DNA of 64,000 nucleotides from Schistocerca nitens. Taxonomy: Eukaryota; Arthropoda; Insecta; Orthoptera; Acrididae. The DNA is taken from NCBI RefSeq assembly GCF_023898315.1, contig NC_064622.1:352265234-352329233 (forward strand), in the 5' to 3' direction. The translations under genes were made by a program, and so were the position numbers. How positions within the stretch are numbered: the stretch's first letter is position 1; every line of letters begins with the position of its first letter. The notes below the pieces were generated by a model. It was given only the letters and a program-made list of their open reading frames with translations. It searched no databases and had not been told where the DNA came from. Below are positions 36,201 through 48,530 of the stretch, in pieces.

Positions 36201-36700
36201 ATAATTGCGTTTTTCCCATAATTGCGATTTTCCCAATTTTCGTTTCACCAAGATTTGCGTTTTTCCCAGATTTGCGTTTTTCCCAGATTTGCGTTTTTCC
36301 CAGATTTGCGTTTTTCCCAGATTTGCGTTTTTCCCACATTTGCGTTTTTCCCACATTTGCGTTTTTCCCATATTTGCGCTTTTCCCATATTTGCGCTTTT
36401 CCCATATTTGCGCTTTTCCCATATTTGCGCTTATCCCATATTTGCGCTTTTCCCATATTGTCGCTTTTCCCATATTGGCGCTTTTCCCATATTTGCGCTT
36501 TTCCCATATTTGCGCTTTTCCCATATTTGCGCTTTTCCCATATTTGCGCTTTTCCCATATTTCCGCTTTTCCCATATTTGCGCTTTTCCCATATTTGCGC
36601 TTTTCCCATATTTGCAATTTTCCCATATTTGCGCTTTTCCCATATTTGCGCTTTTGCCATATTTGCGCTTTTGCCATATTTGCGCTTTTCCCATATTTGC
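33245..36700. repeat. Array block with short-form spacer A and patchy monomer variants
   Basis: Local runs of one monomer type: CCCACTTTTGCG (about 33675-33780), CCCACATTTATG (about 33790-33860), TTTTCCCCATATTTGCG (about 33990-34140), TTATCCCGTATTTGCG (about 34920-35055), GCGCTTTTCCCACATTT (about 35560-35765), CCCAGATTTGCG (about 36245-36335) and GCGCTTTTCCCATATTT (about 36367-36695). Each run points to recent local expansion of a single variant. Confidence 0.8.
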
Positions 36701-39700
36701 GTTGTGTCTTTCCATATGTGCCTTGTTTCTTTCCATATGTGCCTTGTTTCTTTCCATATGTGCCATGTTTCTTTCCATATGTGCATTGTTTCTTTCCATA
36801 TGTGCATTGTTTCTTTGCATGTACGCGTTTCTTCTTTTTCCTATTACTCATGAACAATTGCTACCAACCTTTACACTCTTCTAGTCAAGGTGTGCCACAA
36901 AATTCTCTTCTCCCATACTTGTGTTTGTCTAATATTTGCAAATATCCCATATGTGTGTATTTCCCATATGTGTGTATTTCCAATATGTGTGTATTTCCAA
37001 TATGTGTGTATTTCCCATATGTGTGTATTTCCCATATGTGTGTATTTCCCATATGTGTGTGTATTATTCCAATATTCGAGTTTTTCTCATATTTGCGCTT
37101 TTCCCATATTTGCGCTTTTCCCATATTTGCGCTTTTCCCATATCTGCGCTTTTCCCATATTTGCGCTTTTCCCATATTTGCGCTTTTCCCATATTTGCGC
37201 TTTTCCCATATTTGCGCTTTTCCCATATTTGCGCTTTTCCCACATTTGCGCTTTTCCCACATTTGCGCTTTTCCCACATTTGCGCTTTTCCCACATTTGC
37301 GCTTTTCCCACATTTGCGCTTTTCCCACATTTGCGCTTTTCCCACATTTGCGTCTTTCCCACATTTGCGTCTTTCCCACATTTGCGTCTTTCCCACATTT
37401 GCGTCTTTCCCACATTTGCGTCTTTCCCACATTTGCGTCTTTCCCACATTTGCGTTTTTCCCATATTTGCGTTTTTCCCACATTTGCGTTTTTCCCATAT
37501 TTGCGTTTTTCCCATAGTCAAGGTGTGCCACAAAATTCTGGTCTCCCATACTTGCGTTTTTCCCATATTTGCAATTTTTTCATATGTGCGTTGTGTCTTT
37601 CCATATGTGCGTTGTTTCTTTCCATATGTGCATTGTTTCTTTGCATATACGCGTTATTTCTTTTTCCTATTACTCATGAACAATTGCTACCAACTATTAC
37701 ATTCTTCTAGTGAAGGTGTGCCACAAAATTCTCTTCTCCCATACTTGTGTTTGTCTAATATTTGCAAATTTCCCATATGTGTGTATTTCCCATATGTGTG
37801 TATTTCCCATTTGTGTGTATTTCCCATATGTGTGTATTTCCCATATGTGTGTATTTCCCATATGTGTGTATTTCCCATATGTGTGTATTTCCCATATGTG
37901 TGTATTTCCCATATCTGTGTATTTCCCATATGTGTGTGTATTATTCCAATATTCGCGTTTTTCTCATATTTGCGTTTTTCCCATATTTGCGTTTTCCCCA
38001 TATTTGCGTTTTTCCCATATTTGCGTTTTTCCCATATTTGCGTTTTTCCCCATATTTGCGTTTTTCCCCATATTTGCGTTTTTCCCCATATTTGCGTTTT
38101 TTCCCATATTTACGTTAGTCCCATATTTGCGCTTTTCCCATATTTGCGCTTTTCCCATATTTGCGCTTTTCCCATATTTGCGCTTTTCCCATATTTGCGC
38201 TTTTCCCATATTTGCGCTTTTCCCATATTTTCGCTTTTCCCACATTTGCGCTTTTCCCATATTTGCGCTTTTCCCATATTTGCGCTTTTCCCATATTTGC
38301 GCTTTTCCCATATTTGCGCTTTTCCCATATTTGCGCTTTTCCCATATTTGCGCTTTTCCCATATTTGCGCTTTTCCCATATTTGCGCTTTTCCCATATTT
38401 GCGTTGTGTCTTTCCATATGTGCCTTGTGTCTTTCAATATGTGCATTGTTTCTTTCCATATGTGCATTGTTTCTTTCCATATACGCGTTTTTTCTTTTTC
38501 CTATTACTCATGAACAATTGCTACCAACCATTTTGTTCTTCTAGTGAAGGTGTGCCACAAAATTCTCTTCTCCCATACTTGTGTTTGTCTAATATTTGCA
38601 ATTTTCCCATATGTGTGTATTTCCCATATGTGTGTATTTCCCATATGTGTGTATTTCCCATATGTGTGTGTATTATTCCAATATTCGCGTTTTTCTCATA
38701 TTTGCGTTTTTCTCATATTTGCGTTTTTCTCATATTTGCGTTTTTCCCATATTTGCGTTTTTCCCATATTTGCGTTTTTCCCACATTTGCGTTTTTCCCA
38801 TATTTGCGTTTTTCCCATATTTGCGTTTTTCCCATATTTGCGTTTTTCCCCATATTCAGGTTTTTCCCCATATTTGCGTTTTTCCCCATATTTGCGTTTT
38901 TCCCCATATTTGCGTTTTTCCCCATATTTGCGTTTATCCCCATATTTGCGTTTTTCCCCATATTTGCGTTTTTTCCCATATTTGCGCTTTTCCCATATTT
39001 GCGCTTTTCCCGTATTTGCGCTTTTCCCGTATTTGCGCTTTTCCCGTATTTGCACTTTTCCCGTATTTGCGCTTTTCCCGTATTTGCGTCTTTCCCGTAT
39101 TTGCGCTTTTCCCGTATTTGCGCTTTTCCCGTATTTGCGCTTTTCCCGTATTTGCGCTTTTCCCGTATTTGCGCTTTTCCCGTATTTGCGCTTTTCCCGT
39201 ATTTGCGCTTTTCCCGTATTTGCGCTTTTCCCATATTTGCGCTTTTCCCATATTTGCACTTTTCCCATATTTGCGCATTTCTCATATTTGCGCTTTTCCC
39301 ATATTTGCGCTTTTCCCATATTTGCGCTTTTCCCATATTTGCGCTTTTCCCATATTGCGCTTTTCCCTTATATGCGCTTTTCCCATATTGGCGCTTTTCC
39401 CATATATGCGCTTTTCCCATATTTGCGCTTTTCCCATATTTGCGCTTTTCCCATATTTGCGCTTTTCCCATATTTGCGCTTTTCCCATATTTGCGCTTTT
39501 CCCATATTTGCTATTTTCCCATATTTGCGCTTTTCCCATATTTGCGCTTTTCCCATATTTGCGCTTTTCCCATATTTGCGCTTTTCCCATATTTGCGCTT
39601 TTCCAATATTTGCGCTTTTCCCATATTTTCGCTGTTCCCATATTTTCGCTCTTCCCATATTTGCGCTCTTCCCATATTTGCGCTCTTCCCATATTTGCGC

Positions 39701-41095
39701 TCTTCCCATATTTGCGCTCTTCCCATATTTGCGCTCTTCCCATATTTGCGCTCTTCCCATATTTGCGCTCTTCCCATATTTGCGCTCTTCCCATATTTGC
39801 GCTCTTCCCATATTTGCGCTCTTCCCATATTTGCGCTTTTCCCATATTTGCGCTTTTCCCATATTTGCGCTTTTCCCATATTTGCGCTTTTCCCATATTT
39901 GCGTTTTTCCCATAGTCAAGGTGTGCTACAATAGTCTGGTCTCCCATATTTGCGTTTTCCCATATTTGCAATTTTCCCATATGTGCGTTGTTTCTTTCCA
40001 TATGTGCCTTGTTTCTTTCCATATGTGCATTGTTTCTTTCCATATGTGCATTGTTTCTTTGCATATACGCGTTTTTTCTTTTTCCTATTACTCATGAACA
40101 ATTGCTACCAACTATTACATTCTTCTAGTGAAGGTGTGCCACAAAATTCTCTTCTCCCATACTTGTGTTTGTCTAATAATTGCAAATATCCCATGTCTGC
40201 GTTTTTCCCATATGTGTGTATTTCCCATATGTGTGTATTTCCCATTTGTGCGTATTTCCCATATGTGTGTATTTCCCATATGTGTGTGTATTATTCCAAC
40301 ATTCGCGTTTTTCTCATATTTGCGTTTTTCCCATATTTGCGTTTTTCCCATATTTGCGTTTTTCCCATAGTCAAGGTGTGCTACAAAATTCTGGTCTCCC
40401 ATATTTGCGTTTTTCCCATATTTGCGTTTTTCCCATATTTGCGTTTTTCCCATATTTGCGTTTTTCCCATATTTGCGTTTTTCCCATATTTGCGCTTTTC
40501 CCATATTTGCGTTTTTCCCATATTTGCGTTTTTCCATATTTACGTTTTTCCCATATTTGCGCTTTTCCCATATTTGCGCTTTTCCCATATTTGCGCTTTT
40601 CCCATATTTGCGCTTTTCCCATATTTGCGCTTTTCCCATATTTGCACTTTTCCCATATTTGCGTTTTTCCCATATTTGCGCTTTTCCCATATTTGCGCTT
40701 TTCCCATATTTGCGCTTTTCCCATATTTGCGCTTTTCCCATATTTGCGTTTTTCCCACATTTGCGTTTTTCCCACATTTGCGTTTTTCCCACATTTGGGT
40801 TTTTCCCACATTTGCGTTTTTCCCACATTCGCGTTTTTCCCACATTCGCGTTTTTCCCACATTTGCGTTTTTCCCACATTTGCGTTTTTCCCACATTTGC
40901 GTTTTTCCCACATTTGCGTTTTTCCCACATTTGCGTATTTCCCACATTTGCGTATTTCCCACATTTGCGTATTTCCCACATTTGCGTTTTTCCCACATTT
41001 GCGTTTTTCCCACATTTGCGTTTTTCCCACATTTGCGTTTTTCCCGCATTTGCGTTTTTCCCGCATTTGCGTTTTTCCCACATTTGCGTTTTTCC
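36701..41095. repeat. Array block with spacer B and GCGCTTTT/GCGCTCTT monomers
   Basis: Four spacer B modules (starting about 36701, 37514, 38401 and 39913) separate long homogeneous runs: GCGCTTTTCCCATATTT (38122-38400, 39235-39600), GCGCTTTTCCCGTATTT (about 39005-39230) and GCGCTCTTCCCATATTT (about 39640-39835, at least 11 near-identical units). A solitary copy of the B direct repeat (AGTCAAGGTGTGCTACAAAA) sits at about 40370. No spacer A occurs in this block. The longest uninterrupted open frame of the window (36890-39934, +) lies here because this stretch lacks stop-bearing spacer A. Confidence 0.85.
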
Positions 41096-41565
41096 CACAT
41101 TTGTTTTTTTCACACATTTGTTTTTTTCCCACATTTGTTTTTTTCCCACATTCGTTTTTTTCCCACATTTGTTTTTTTTCCCACATTTGTTTTTTTTCCC
41201 ACATTTGTTTTTTTCCCACATTTGTTTTTTTCCCACATTTGTTTTTTTTCCCACATTTGTTTTTTTTCCCACATTTGTTTTTTCCCACATTTGTTTTTTT
41301 TCCCACATTTGTTTTTTTTCCCACATTTGTTTTTTTCCCACATTTGTTTTTTTTCCCACATTCGTTTTTTTTCCACATTTGTTTTTTTTCCCACATTTGT
41401 TTTTTTTCCCACATTTGTTTTTTTCCCACATTTGTTTTTTCCCACATTTGTTTTTTTCCCACATTTGTTTTTTTCCCGAATTTGTTTTTTTCTCACATTT
41501 GTTTTTTTCCCACATTTGTTTTTTTCCCACATTTGTTTTTTTCCCACATTTGTTTTTTTCCCACA
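41096..41565. repeat. CpG-less T-rich monomer run (CCCACATTTG plus T7-T8)
   Basis: About 27 consecutive units of the form CCCACATTTGTTTTTTT, in which GCG has become a T-run. The unit varies between 16 and 18 bp with T-run length. The same variant recurs at about 42766-42970 and 44495-44600. These are the only long stretches of the array without a CpG in each unit. Confidence 0.9.
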
Positions 41566-44500
41566 TATGCGTTTTTATCCATATTTCCGTTTTTCCCATA
41601 TTTCCGTTTTTTCCACATTCTCGTTTTTCCCATATTTGTGTTTATTCCATATTTGTGTTTTACCCATATTTGCGTTTTTCCCATGTTTTCGTTTTTTCCT
41701 TATTTGCATTTTGAGGAAGAGGCAGATATTAGGTAACTAAACATTTGAAGCTGATGAAGTGCATAAGAGGGAGAACTGCAGATGTGGGTAACATTTGTTA
41801 TTTCTATGCATCTGCATTATTTCCACATTTTAAGTTCCCTCTAACGGGTTGTATTTAAATCATGTTTTCCCACATTTGTTTTTCGCCACATTTGTGTTTT
41901 TCCTGCATTTTACTTTTTCCCACATTTGCGTTTTTCCCACATTTGCGTTATTTTCACGTTCGCGTTATTCCCACATTCACATTCATCCCACATTCGCGTT
42001 TATCCCACATTCGCGTTTATCCCATATTTGCGTTTATCCCATATATGCGTTTTTCCCATATTTGCGTTTTTCCCATATTTGCATATTTCCCACATTTGTG
42101 TTTTTCCCAGATTTGCGATTCCCCATAATTGCGTTTTTCCCAGAATTTCATTTTATCCCAGATTTGCGTTTTTCCCAGATTTGCGTTTTTCCCAGATCTG
42201 CGTTTTTCCCAGATCTGCGTTTTTCCCAGATTTGCGTTTTTCCCAGATTTGCGTTTTTCCCAGATTTGCGTTTTTCCCAGATTTGCGTTTTTCCCAGATT
42301 TGCGTTTTTCCCATATTTGCGCTTTTCCCATATTTGCGTTTTTCCCATATTTTCGTTTTTCTCCCATTTGTTTTTTTCCCACTCTTGCGTTTTTCGCATA
42401 TTTGCGTTTTTCCCACATTTGCGTTTTTCCCACATTTGCGTTTTTCCCATATTTGCATTTATCCCATATCTGCGTTTTTCCCATATTTGCGCTTTTCCCA
42501 TATTTGCGTTTTTCCCATATTTTCGTTTTTCTCCCATTTGCGTTTTTCCCACTCTTGCGTTTTTCGCATATTTGCGTTTTTCCCAGATTTGCGTTTTTCC
42601 CATATTTGCGCTTTTCCCACATTTGCGTATTTCCCACATTTGCGCATTTCCCACATTTGCGTATTTCCCACATTTGCGTTTTTCCCACATTTGCGTTTTT
42701 CCCACATTTGCGTTTTTCCCGCATTTGCGTTTTTCCCACATTTGCGTTATTCCCACATTTGCGTTTTTTCCCACATTTGTTTTTTTTCCCACATTTGTTT
42801 TTTTTCCCACATTTGTTTTTTTTCCCACATTTGTTTTTTTTCCCACATTTGTTTTTTTTCCCACATTTGTTTTTTTTTCCACATTTGTTTTTTTTCCCAC
42901 ATTTGTTTTTTTCCCACATTTGTTTTTTTCCCACATTTGTTTTTTTCCCACATTTGTTTTTTTCCCACATATGCGTTTTTATCCATATTTCCGTTTTTCC
43001 CATATTTGCATTTTATCCATATATCCGTTTTTTCCACATTCTCGTTTTTCCCATATTTTTGTTTATTCCATATTTGCGTTTTTCCCATATTTGAGTTATT
43101 CCTATATTTTTTTCCCATTATTGAGTTTTTCCCATATTTGAGTTTTTCCCATATTTTCGTGTTTGAGGAAGAGGCAACTGCAGATGTTGGGAACATTTGC
43201 TTTTTTTATGCCTCCCCAGTATTAACACATTTTCATTTTCCCTCTAATACGTTTTATTAAATTCGTATGTATTTCCCATATTTGCGTTTTTCCCATATTT
43301 GCGTTTTTCCCATATTTGCGTTTTTCCCATGTTTTCTTTTTTTCCTTATTTGCATTTTGAGGAAAAGGCAGATATTAGGTAACTAAACATTTGAAGCTGA
43401 TGAAGTGCATAAGAGGGAGAACTGCAGATGTGGGTAACATTTGTTATTTTTATGCATCTCCAATATTTCCACATTTTCAGTTCCCTCTAATGGGTTGTAT
43501 TTAAATCATGTTTTCCCACATTTGTTTTTTGCCACATTTGTGTTTTTCCTGCATTTGCGTTTTTCCCACATTTGCGTTTTTCCCACATTTGCGTTATTCC
43601 CACATTTGCGTTATTCCCACATTTGCGTTATTCCCACAATTGCGTTATTCCCACATTCGCGTTTATCCCACATTCGCGTTTATCCCATATATGTGTTTAT
43701 CCCATATATGCGTTTTTCCCATATTTGCGTTTTTCCCATATTTGCATATTTCCCACATTTGTGTTTTTCCCAGATTTGCGATTTTCCCATAATTGCGTTT
43801 TCCCCAGAATTGCGTTTTATCCCAGATTTGCGTTTTTCCCAGATTTGCGTTTTTCCCAGATTTCTGTTTTTCCCAGATTTGCGTTTTTCCCAGATTTGCG
43901 TTTTTCCCAGATTTGCGTTTTTCCCAGATTTGCGTTTTTACCACTCTTGCGTTTTTCGAATATTTGCGTTTTTCGAATATTTGCGTTTTTCCCACATTTG
44001 CGTTTTTCCCACATTTGCGTTTTTCCCACATTTGCGTTTTTCCCACATTTGCGTTTTTCCCACATTTACGTTTTTCCCACATTTTCGTTTTTCCCACATT
44101 TGAGTTTTTCCCATATTTGAGTTTTTCCCATATTTGAGTTTTTCCCATATTTGAGTTTTTCCCATATTTTCGTGTTTGAGGAAGAGGCAACTGCAGATGT
44201 TGGGAACATTTGCTTTTTTTATGCATCCCCAGTATTAACACATTTTCATTTTCCCTCTAATACATTTTATTAAATTCGTATGTATTTCCCATATTTGCGT
44301 TTTTGCCATATTTGCGTTTTTCCCATATTTGCGTTTTTCCCATATTTGCGTTTTTCCCACATTTGCGTTTTTCCCACATTTGCGTTTTTCCCACCTTTGC
44401 GTTTTTCCCACATTTGCGTTTTTCCCACATTTGCGTTTTTCCCACATTTGCGTTTTTCCCACATTTGCGTTTTTCCCACATTTGCGTTTTTCCCACATTT

Positions 44501-45197
44501 GTTTTTTTTCCACATTTGTTTTTTTTCCACATTTGTTTTTTTCCACATTTGTTTTTTCCCCACATGTTTTTTTCCCACATTTGTTTTTTTCCCACATTTG
44601 CGTTTTTCCCATATTTGCGTTTTTCCCATATTTGCGTTTTTCCCACATTTGCGTTTTTCCCATATTTGCGTTTTTCCCACATTTGCGTTTATCCCATATA
44701 TGCGTTTATCCCCTATATGCGTTTTTCCCATATTTGCGTTTTTCCCATATTTGCATATTTCCCACATTTGTGTTTTTCCCAGATTTGCGATTTTCCCATA
44801 ATTGCGTTTTATCCCAGAATTGCGTTTTATCCCAGAATTGCGTTTTATCCCAGTTTTGCGTTTTTCCCAGATTTGCGTTTTTCCCAGATTTGCGTTTTTC
44901 CCAGATTTGCGTTTTTCCCAGATTTGCGTTTTTACCACTCTTGCGTTTTTCGAATATTTGCGTTTTTCCCACATTTGCGTTTTTCCCACATTTGCGTTTT
45001 TCCCACATTTGCGTTTTTCCCACATTTGGGTTTTTCCCACATTTGGGTTTTTCCCACATTTGCGTTTTTCCCACATTTGCGTTTTTTCCACATTTGCGTT
45101 TTTCCCACATTTGCGTTTTTCCCATATTTGAGTTTTTCCCATATTTGAGTTTTTCCCATATTTCCCATATTTGAGTTTTTCCCATATTTTCGTGTTT
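41566..45197. repeat. Array block with mixed long and short spacer A
   Basis: Spacer A long forms at 41713 and 43359 and short forms at 43164 and 44178. The 43164 and 43359 copies are only about 195 bp apart. Runs of CCCAGATTTGCG occur at 42150-42310, 43815-43935 and 44860-44935, and ATTCCCACATTTGCGTT at about 43585-43650. The segment from about 44690 to 45197 is already homologous to 46860-47375, so the higher-order repeats begin inside this block. Confidence 0.8.
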
Positions 45198-45953
45198 GAG
45201 GAAGAGGCAACTGCAGATGTTGGGAACATTTGCTTTTTTTATGCATCCCCATTATTAACACATTTTCATTTTCCCTCTAATACATTTTATTAAATTCGTA
45301 TGTATTTCCCATATTTGCGTTTTTGCCATATTTGCGTTTTTCCCATATTTGTGTTTCTCCCATATTTGCGTTTTTCCCATATTTGCGTTTTTCCCACATT
45401 TGCGTTTTTCCCACATTTGCGTTTTTCCCACATTTGCGTTTTTCCCACGTTTGCGTTTTTCCCACATTTGCGTTTTTCCCACATTTGCGTTTTTCCCACA
45501 TTTGCGTTTTTCCCACATTTGCGTTTTTCCCACATTTGCGCTTTTCCCACATTTGCGTTTTTCCCACATTTGCGTTTTTCCCACATTTGCGTTTTTCCCA
45601 CATTTGCGCTTTTCCCACATTTGCGTTTTTCCCACATTTGCGTTTTTCCCACATTTGCGTTTTTCCCACATTTGCGTTTTTCCCACATTTGCGTTTTTCC
45701 CACATTTGCGTTTTTACCACATTTGCGTTTTTCCCACATTTGCGTTTTTCCCACATTCGCGTTTTTCCCACATTCGCGTTTTTCCCACATTCGCGTTTTT
45801 CCCACATTCGCGTTTTTTCCACTCTTGCGTTTTTTCCACTCTTGCGTTTTTCGAATATTTGCGTTTTTCCCACATTTGCATTTATCCCATGTTTGCATTT
45901 ATCCCATGTTTGCATTTATCCCATATTTGAGTTTTTTCCATATTTTCGTGTTT
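45198..45953. repeat. Higher-order sub-block, 756 bp
   Basis: Spacer-A-to-spacer-A distance is 756 bp, against 739 bp for the homologous sub-blocks at 47376, 49953 and 52097. The difference is exactly one 17-bp monomer. Confidence 0.8.
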
Positions 45954-48114
45954 GAGGAAGAGGCAACTGCAGATGTTGGGAACATTTGCTTTTTTTATGC
46001 ATCCCCAATATTCCCACATTTTCATTTTCCCTCTAATGCGTTTTATTAAATTCGAATGTTTTTCCCATATTTGCGTTTTTCCCATATTTGCGTTTTTCCC
46101 GCATTTGCGTTTTTCCCACAGTTGCGTTTTTCCCACATTTGCGTTTTTCCCACATTTGCGTTTTTCCCACATTTGCGTTTTTCCCACATTTGCGTTTTTC
46201 CCACATTTGCGTTTTTCCCTCATTTGCGTTTTCCCACATTTGCGTTTTTCCCACATTTGCGTTTTTCCCACATTTGCGTTTTTCCCACATTTGCATTTTT
46301 CCCACATTTGCGTTTTTCCCACATTTGCGTTTTTCCCACATTTGCGTTTTTCCAACATTTGCGTTTTTCCCACATTTGCATTTTTCCCATATTTGCGTTT
46401 TTCCCATATTGCGTTTTTCCCATATTTGCGTTTTTCCCATATTGCGTTTTTCCCACATTTGCGTTTTTCCCACATTTGCCTTTTTCCCACATTTGCGTTT
46501 TTCCCACATTTGCCTTTTTCCCACACTTGCCTTTTTCCCACATTTGCCTTTTTCCCATATTTTCGTGTTTGAGGCAACTGCAGATGTTGGGAACATTTGC
46601 TTTTTTTATTCATCCCCAATATTCCCACATTTTCATTTTCCCTCTAATGCGTTTTATTAATTTCGAATGTTTTTCCCATATTTCCCATATTTGCGTTTTT
46701 CCCATATTTGCGTTTTTCCCATATTTGCGTTTTTCCCATATTTGCGTTTTTCCCATATTTGCGTTTTTCCCGTATTTGCGTTTTTCGCGAATTTGCGTTT
46801 TTCCCGTATTTGCGTTTTTCCCATATTTGCGTTTTTCCCATATTTGCGTTTTTCCCACATTTGCGTTTATCCCATATATGCGTTTATCCCCTATATGCGT
46901 TTTTCCCATATTTGCGTTTTTCCCATATTTGCATATTTCCCACATTTGTGTTTTTCCCAGATTTGCGATTTTCCCATAATTGCGTTTTATCCCAGAATTG
47001 CGTTTTATCCCAGAATTGCGTTTTATCCCAGTTTTGCGTTTTTCCCAGATTTGCGTTTTTCCCAGATTTGCGTTTTTCCCAGATTTGCGTTTTTCCCAGA
47101 TTTGCGTTTTTACCACTCTTGCGTTTTTCGAATATTTGCGTTTTTCCCACATTTGCGTTTTTCCCACATTTGCGTTTTTCCCACATTTGCGTTTTTCCCA
47201 CATTTGGGTTTTTCCCACATTTGGGTTTTTCCCACATTTGCGTTTTTCCCACATTTGCGTTTTTTCCACATTTGCGTTTTTCCCACATTTGCGTTTTTCC
47301 CATATTTGAGTTTTTCCCATATTTGAGTTTTTCCCATATTTCCCATATTTGAGTTTTTCCCATATTTTCGTGTTTGAGGAAGAGGCAACTGCAGATGTTG
47401 GGAACATTTGCTTTTTTTATGCATCCCCATTATTAACACATTTTCATTTTCCCTCTAATACATTTTATTAAATTCGTATGTATTTCCCATATTTGCCTTT
47501 TTGCCATATTTGCGTTTTTCCCATATTTGTGTTTCTCCCATATTTGCGTTTTTCCCAAATTTGCGTTTTTCCCACATTTGCGTTTTTCCCACATTTGCGT
47601 TTTTCCCACGTTTGCGTTTTTCCCACATTTGCGTTTTTCCCACATTTGCGTTTTTCCCACATTTGCGTTTTTCCCACATTTGCGTTTTTCCCACATTTGC
47701 GCTTTTCCCACATTTGCGTTTTTCCCACATTTGCGTTTTTCCCACATTTGCGTTTTTCCCACATTTGCGCTTTTCCCACATTTGCGTTTTTCCCACATTT
47801 GCGTTTTTCCCACATTTGCGTTTTTCCCACATTTGCGTTTTTCCCACATTTGCGTTTTTCCCACATTTGCGTTTTTACCACATTTGCGTTTTTCCCACAT
47901 TTGCGTTTTTCCCACATTCGCGTTTTTCCCACATTCGCGTTTTTCCCACATTCGCGTTTTTCCCACATTCGCGTTTTTTCCACTCTTGCGTTTTTTCCAC
48001 TCTTGCGTTTTTCGAATATTTGCGTTTTTCCCACATTTGCATTTATCCCATGTTTGCATTTATCCCATGTTTGCATTTATCCCATATTTGAGTTTTTTCC
48101 ATATTTTCGTGTTT
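45954..48114. repeat. Higher-order repeat copy 1 (2,161 bp: 617+805+739)
   Basis: Three spacer-A sub-blocks of 617, 805 and 739 bp. It matches 48531-50691 in the order and length of every sub-block. Within the 805-bp sub-block the minus-strand translation is identical over 265 residues to the equivalent parts of copies 2 and 3. Confidence 0.9.
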
Positions 48115-48530
48115 GAGGAAGAGGCAACTGCAGATGTTGGGAACATTTGCTTTTTTTATGCATCCCCAATATTCCCACATTTTCATTTTCCCTCTAATGC
48201 GTTTTATTAAATTCGAATGTTTTTCCCATATTTGCGTTTTTCCCATATTTGCGTTTTTCCCACATTTGCGTTTTTCCCACATTTGCGTTTTTACCACATT
48301 TGCGTTTTTCCCACATTTGCGTTTTTCCCACATTCGCGTTTTTCCCACATTCGCGTTTTTCCCACATTCGCGTTTTTCCCACATTCGCGTTTTTTCCACT
48401 CTTGCGTTTTTTCCACTCTTGCGTTTTTCGAATATTTGCGTTTTTCCCACATTTGCATTTATCCCATGTTTGCATTTATCCCATGTTTGCATTTATCCCA
48501 TATTTGAGTTTTTTCCATATTTTCGTGTTT
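48115..48530. repeat. Truncated higher-order unit, 416 bp hybrid
   Basis: It starts like the 617-bp sub-block (spacer A, then CCCATATTTGCG units). After a few monomers it continues as the end of the 739-bp sub-block: the TTTACCACATTTGCG unit, four CCCACATTCGCG units, two CCACTCTTGCG units and three CCATGTTTGCA units. This is the product expected from an unequal exchange that removed the rest. Confidence 0.85.
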
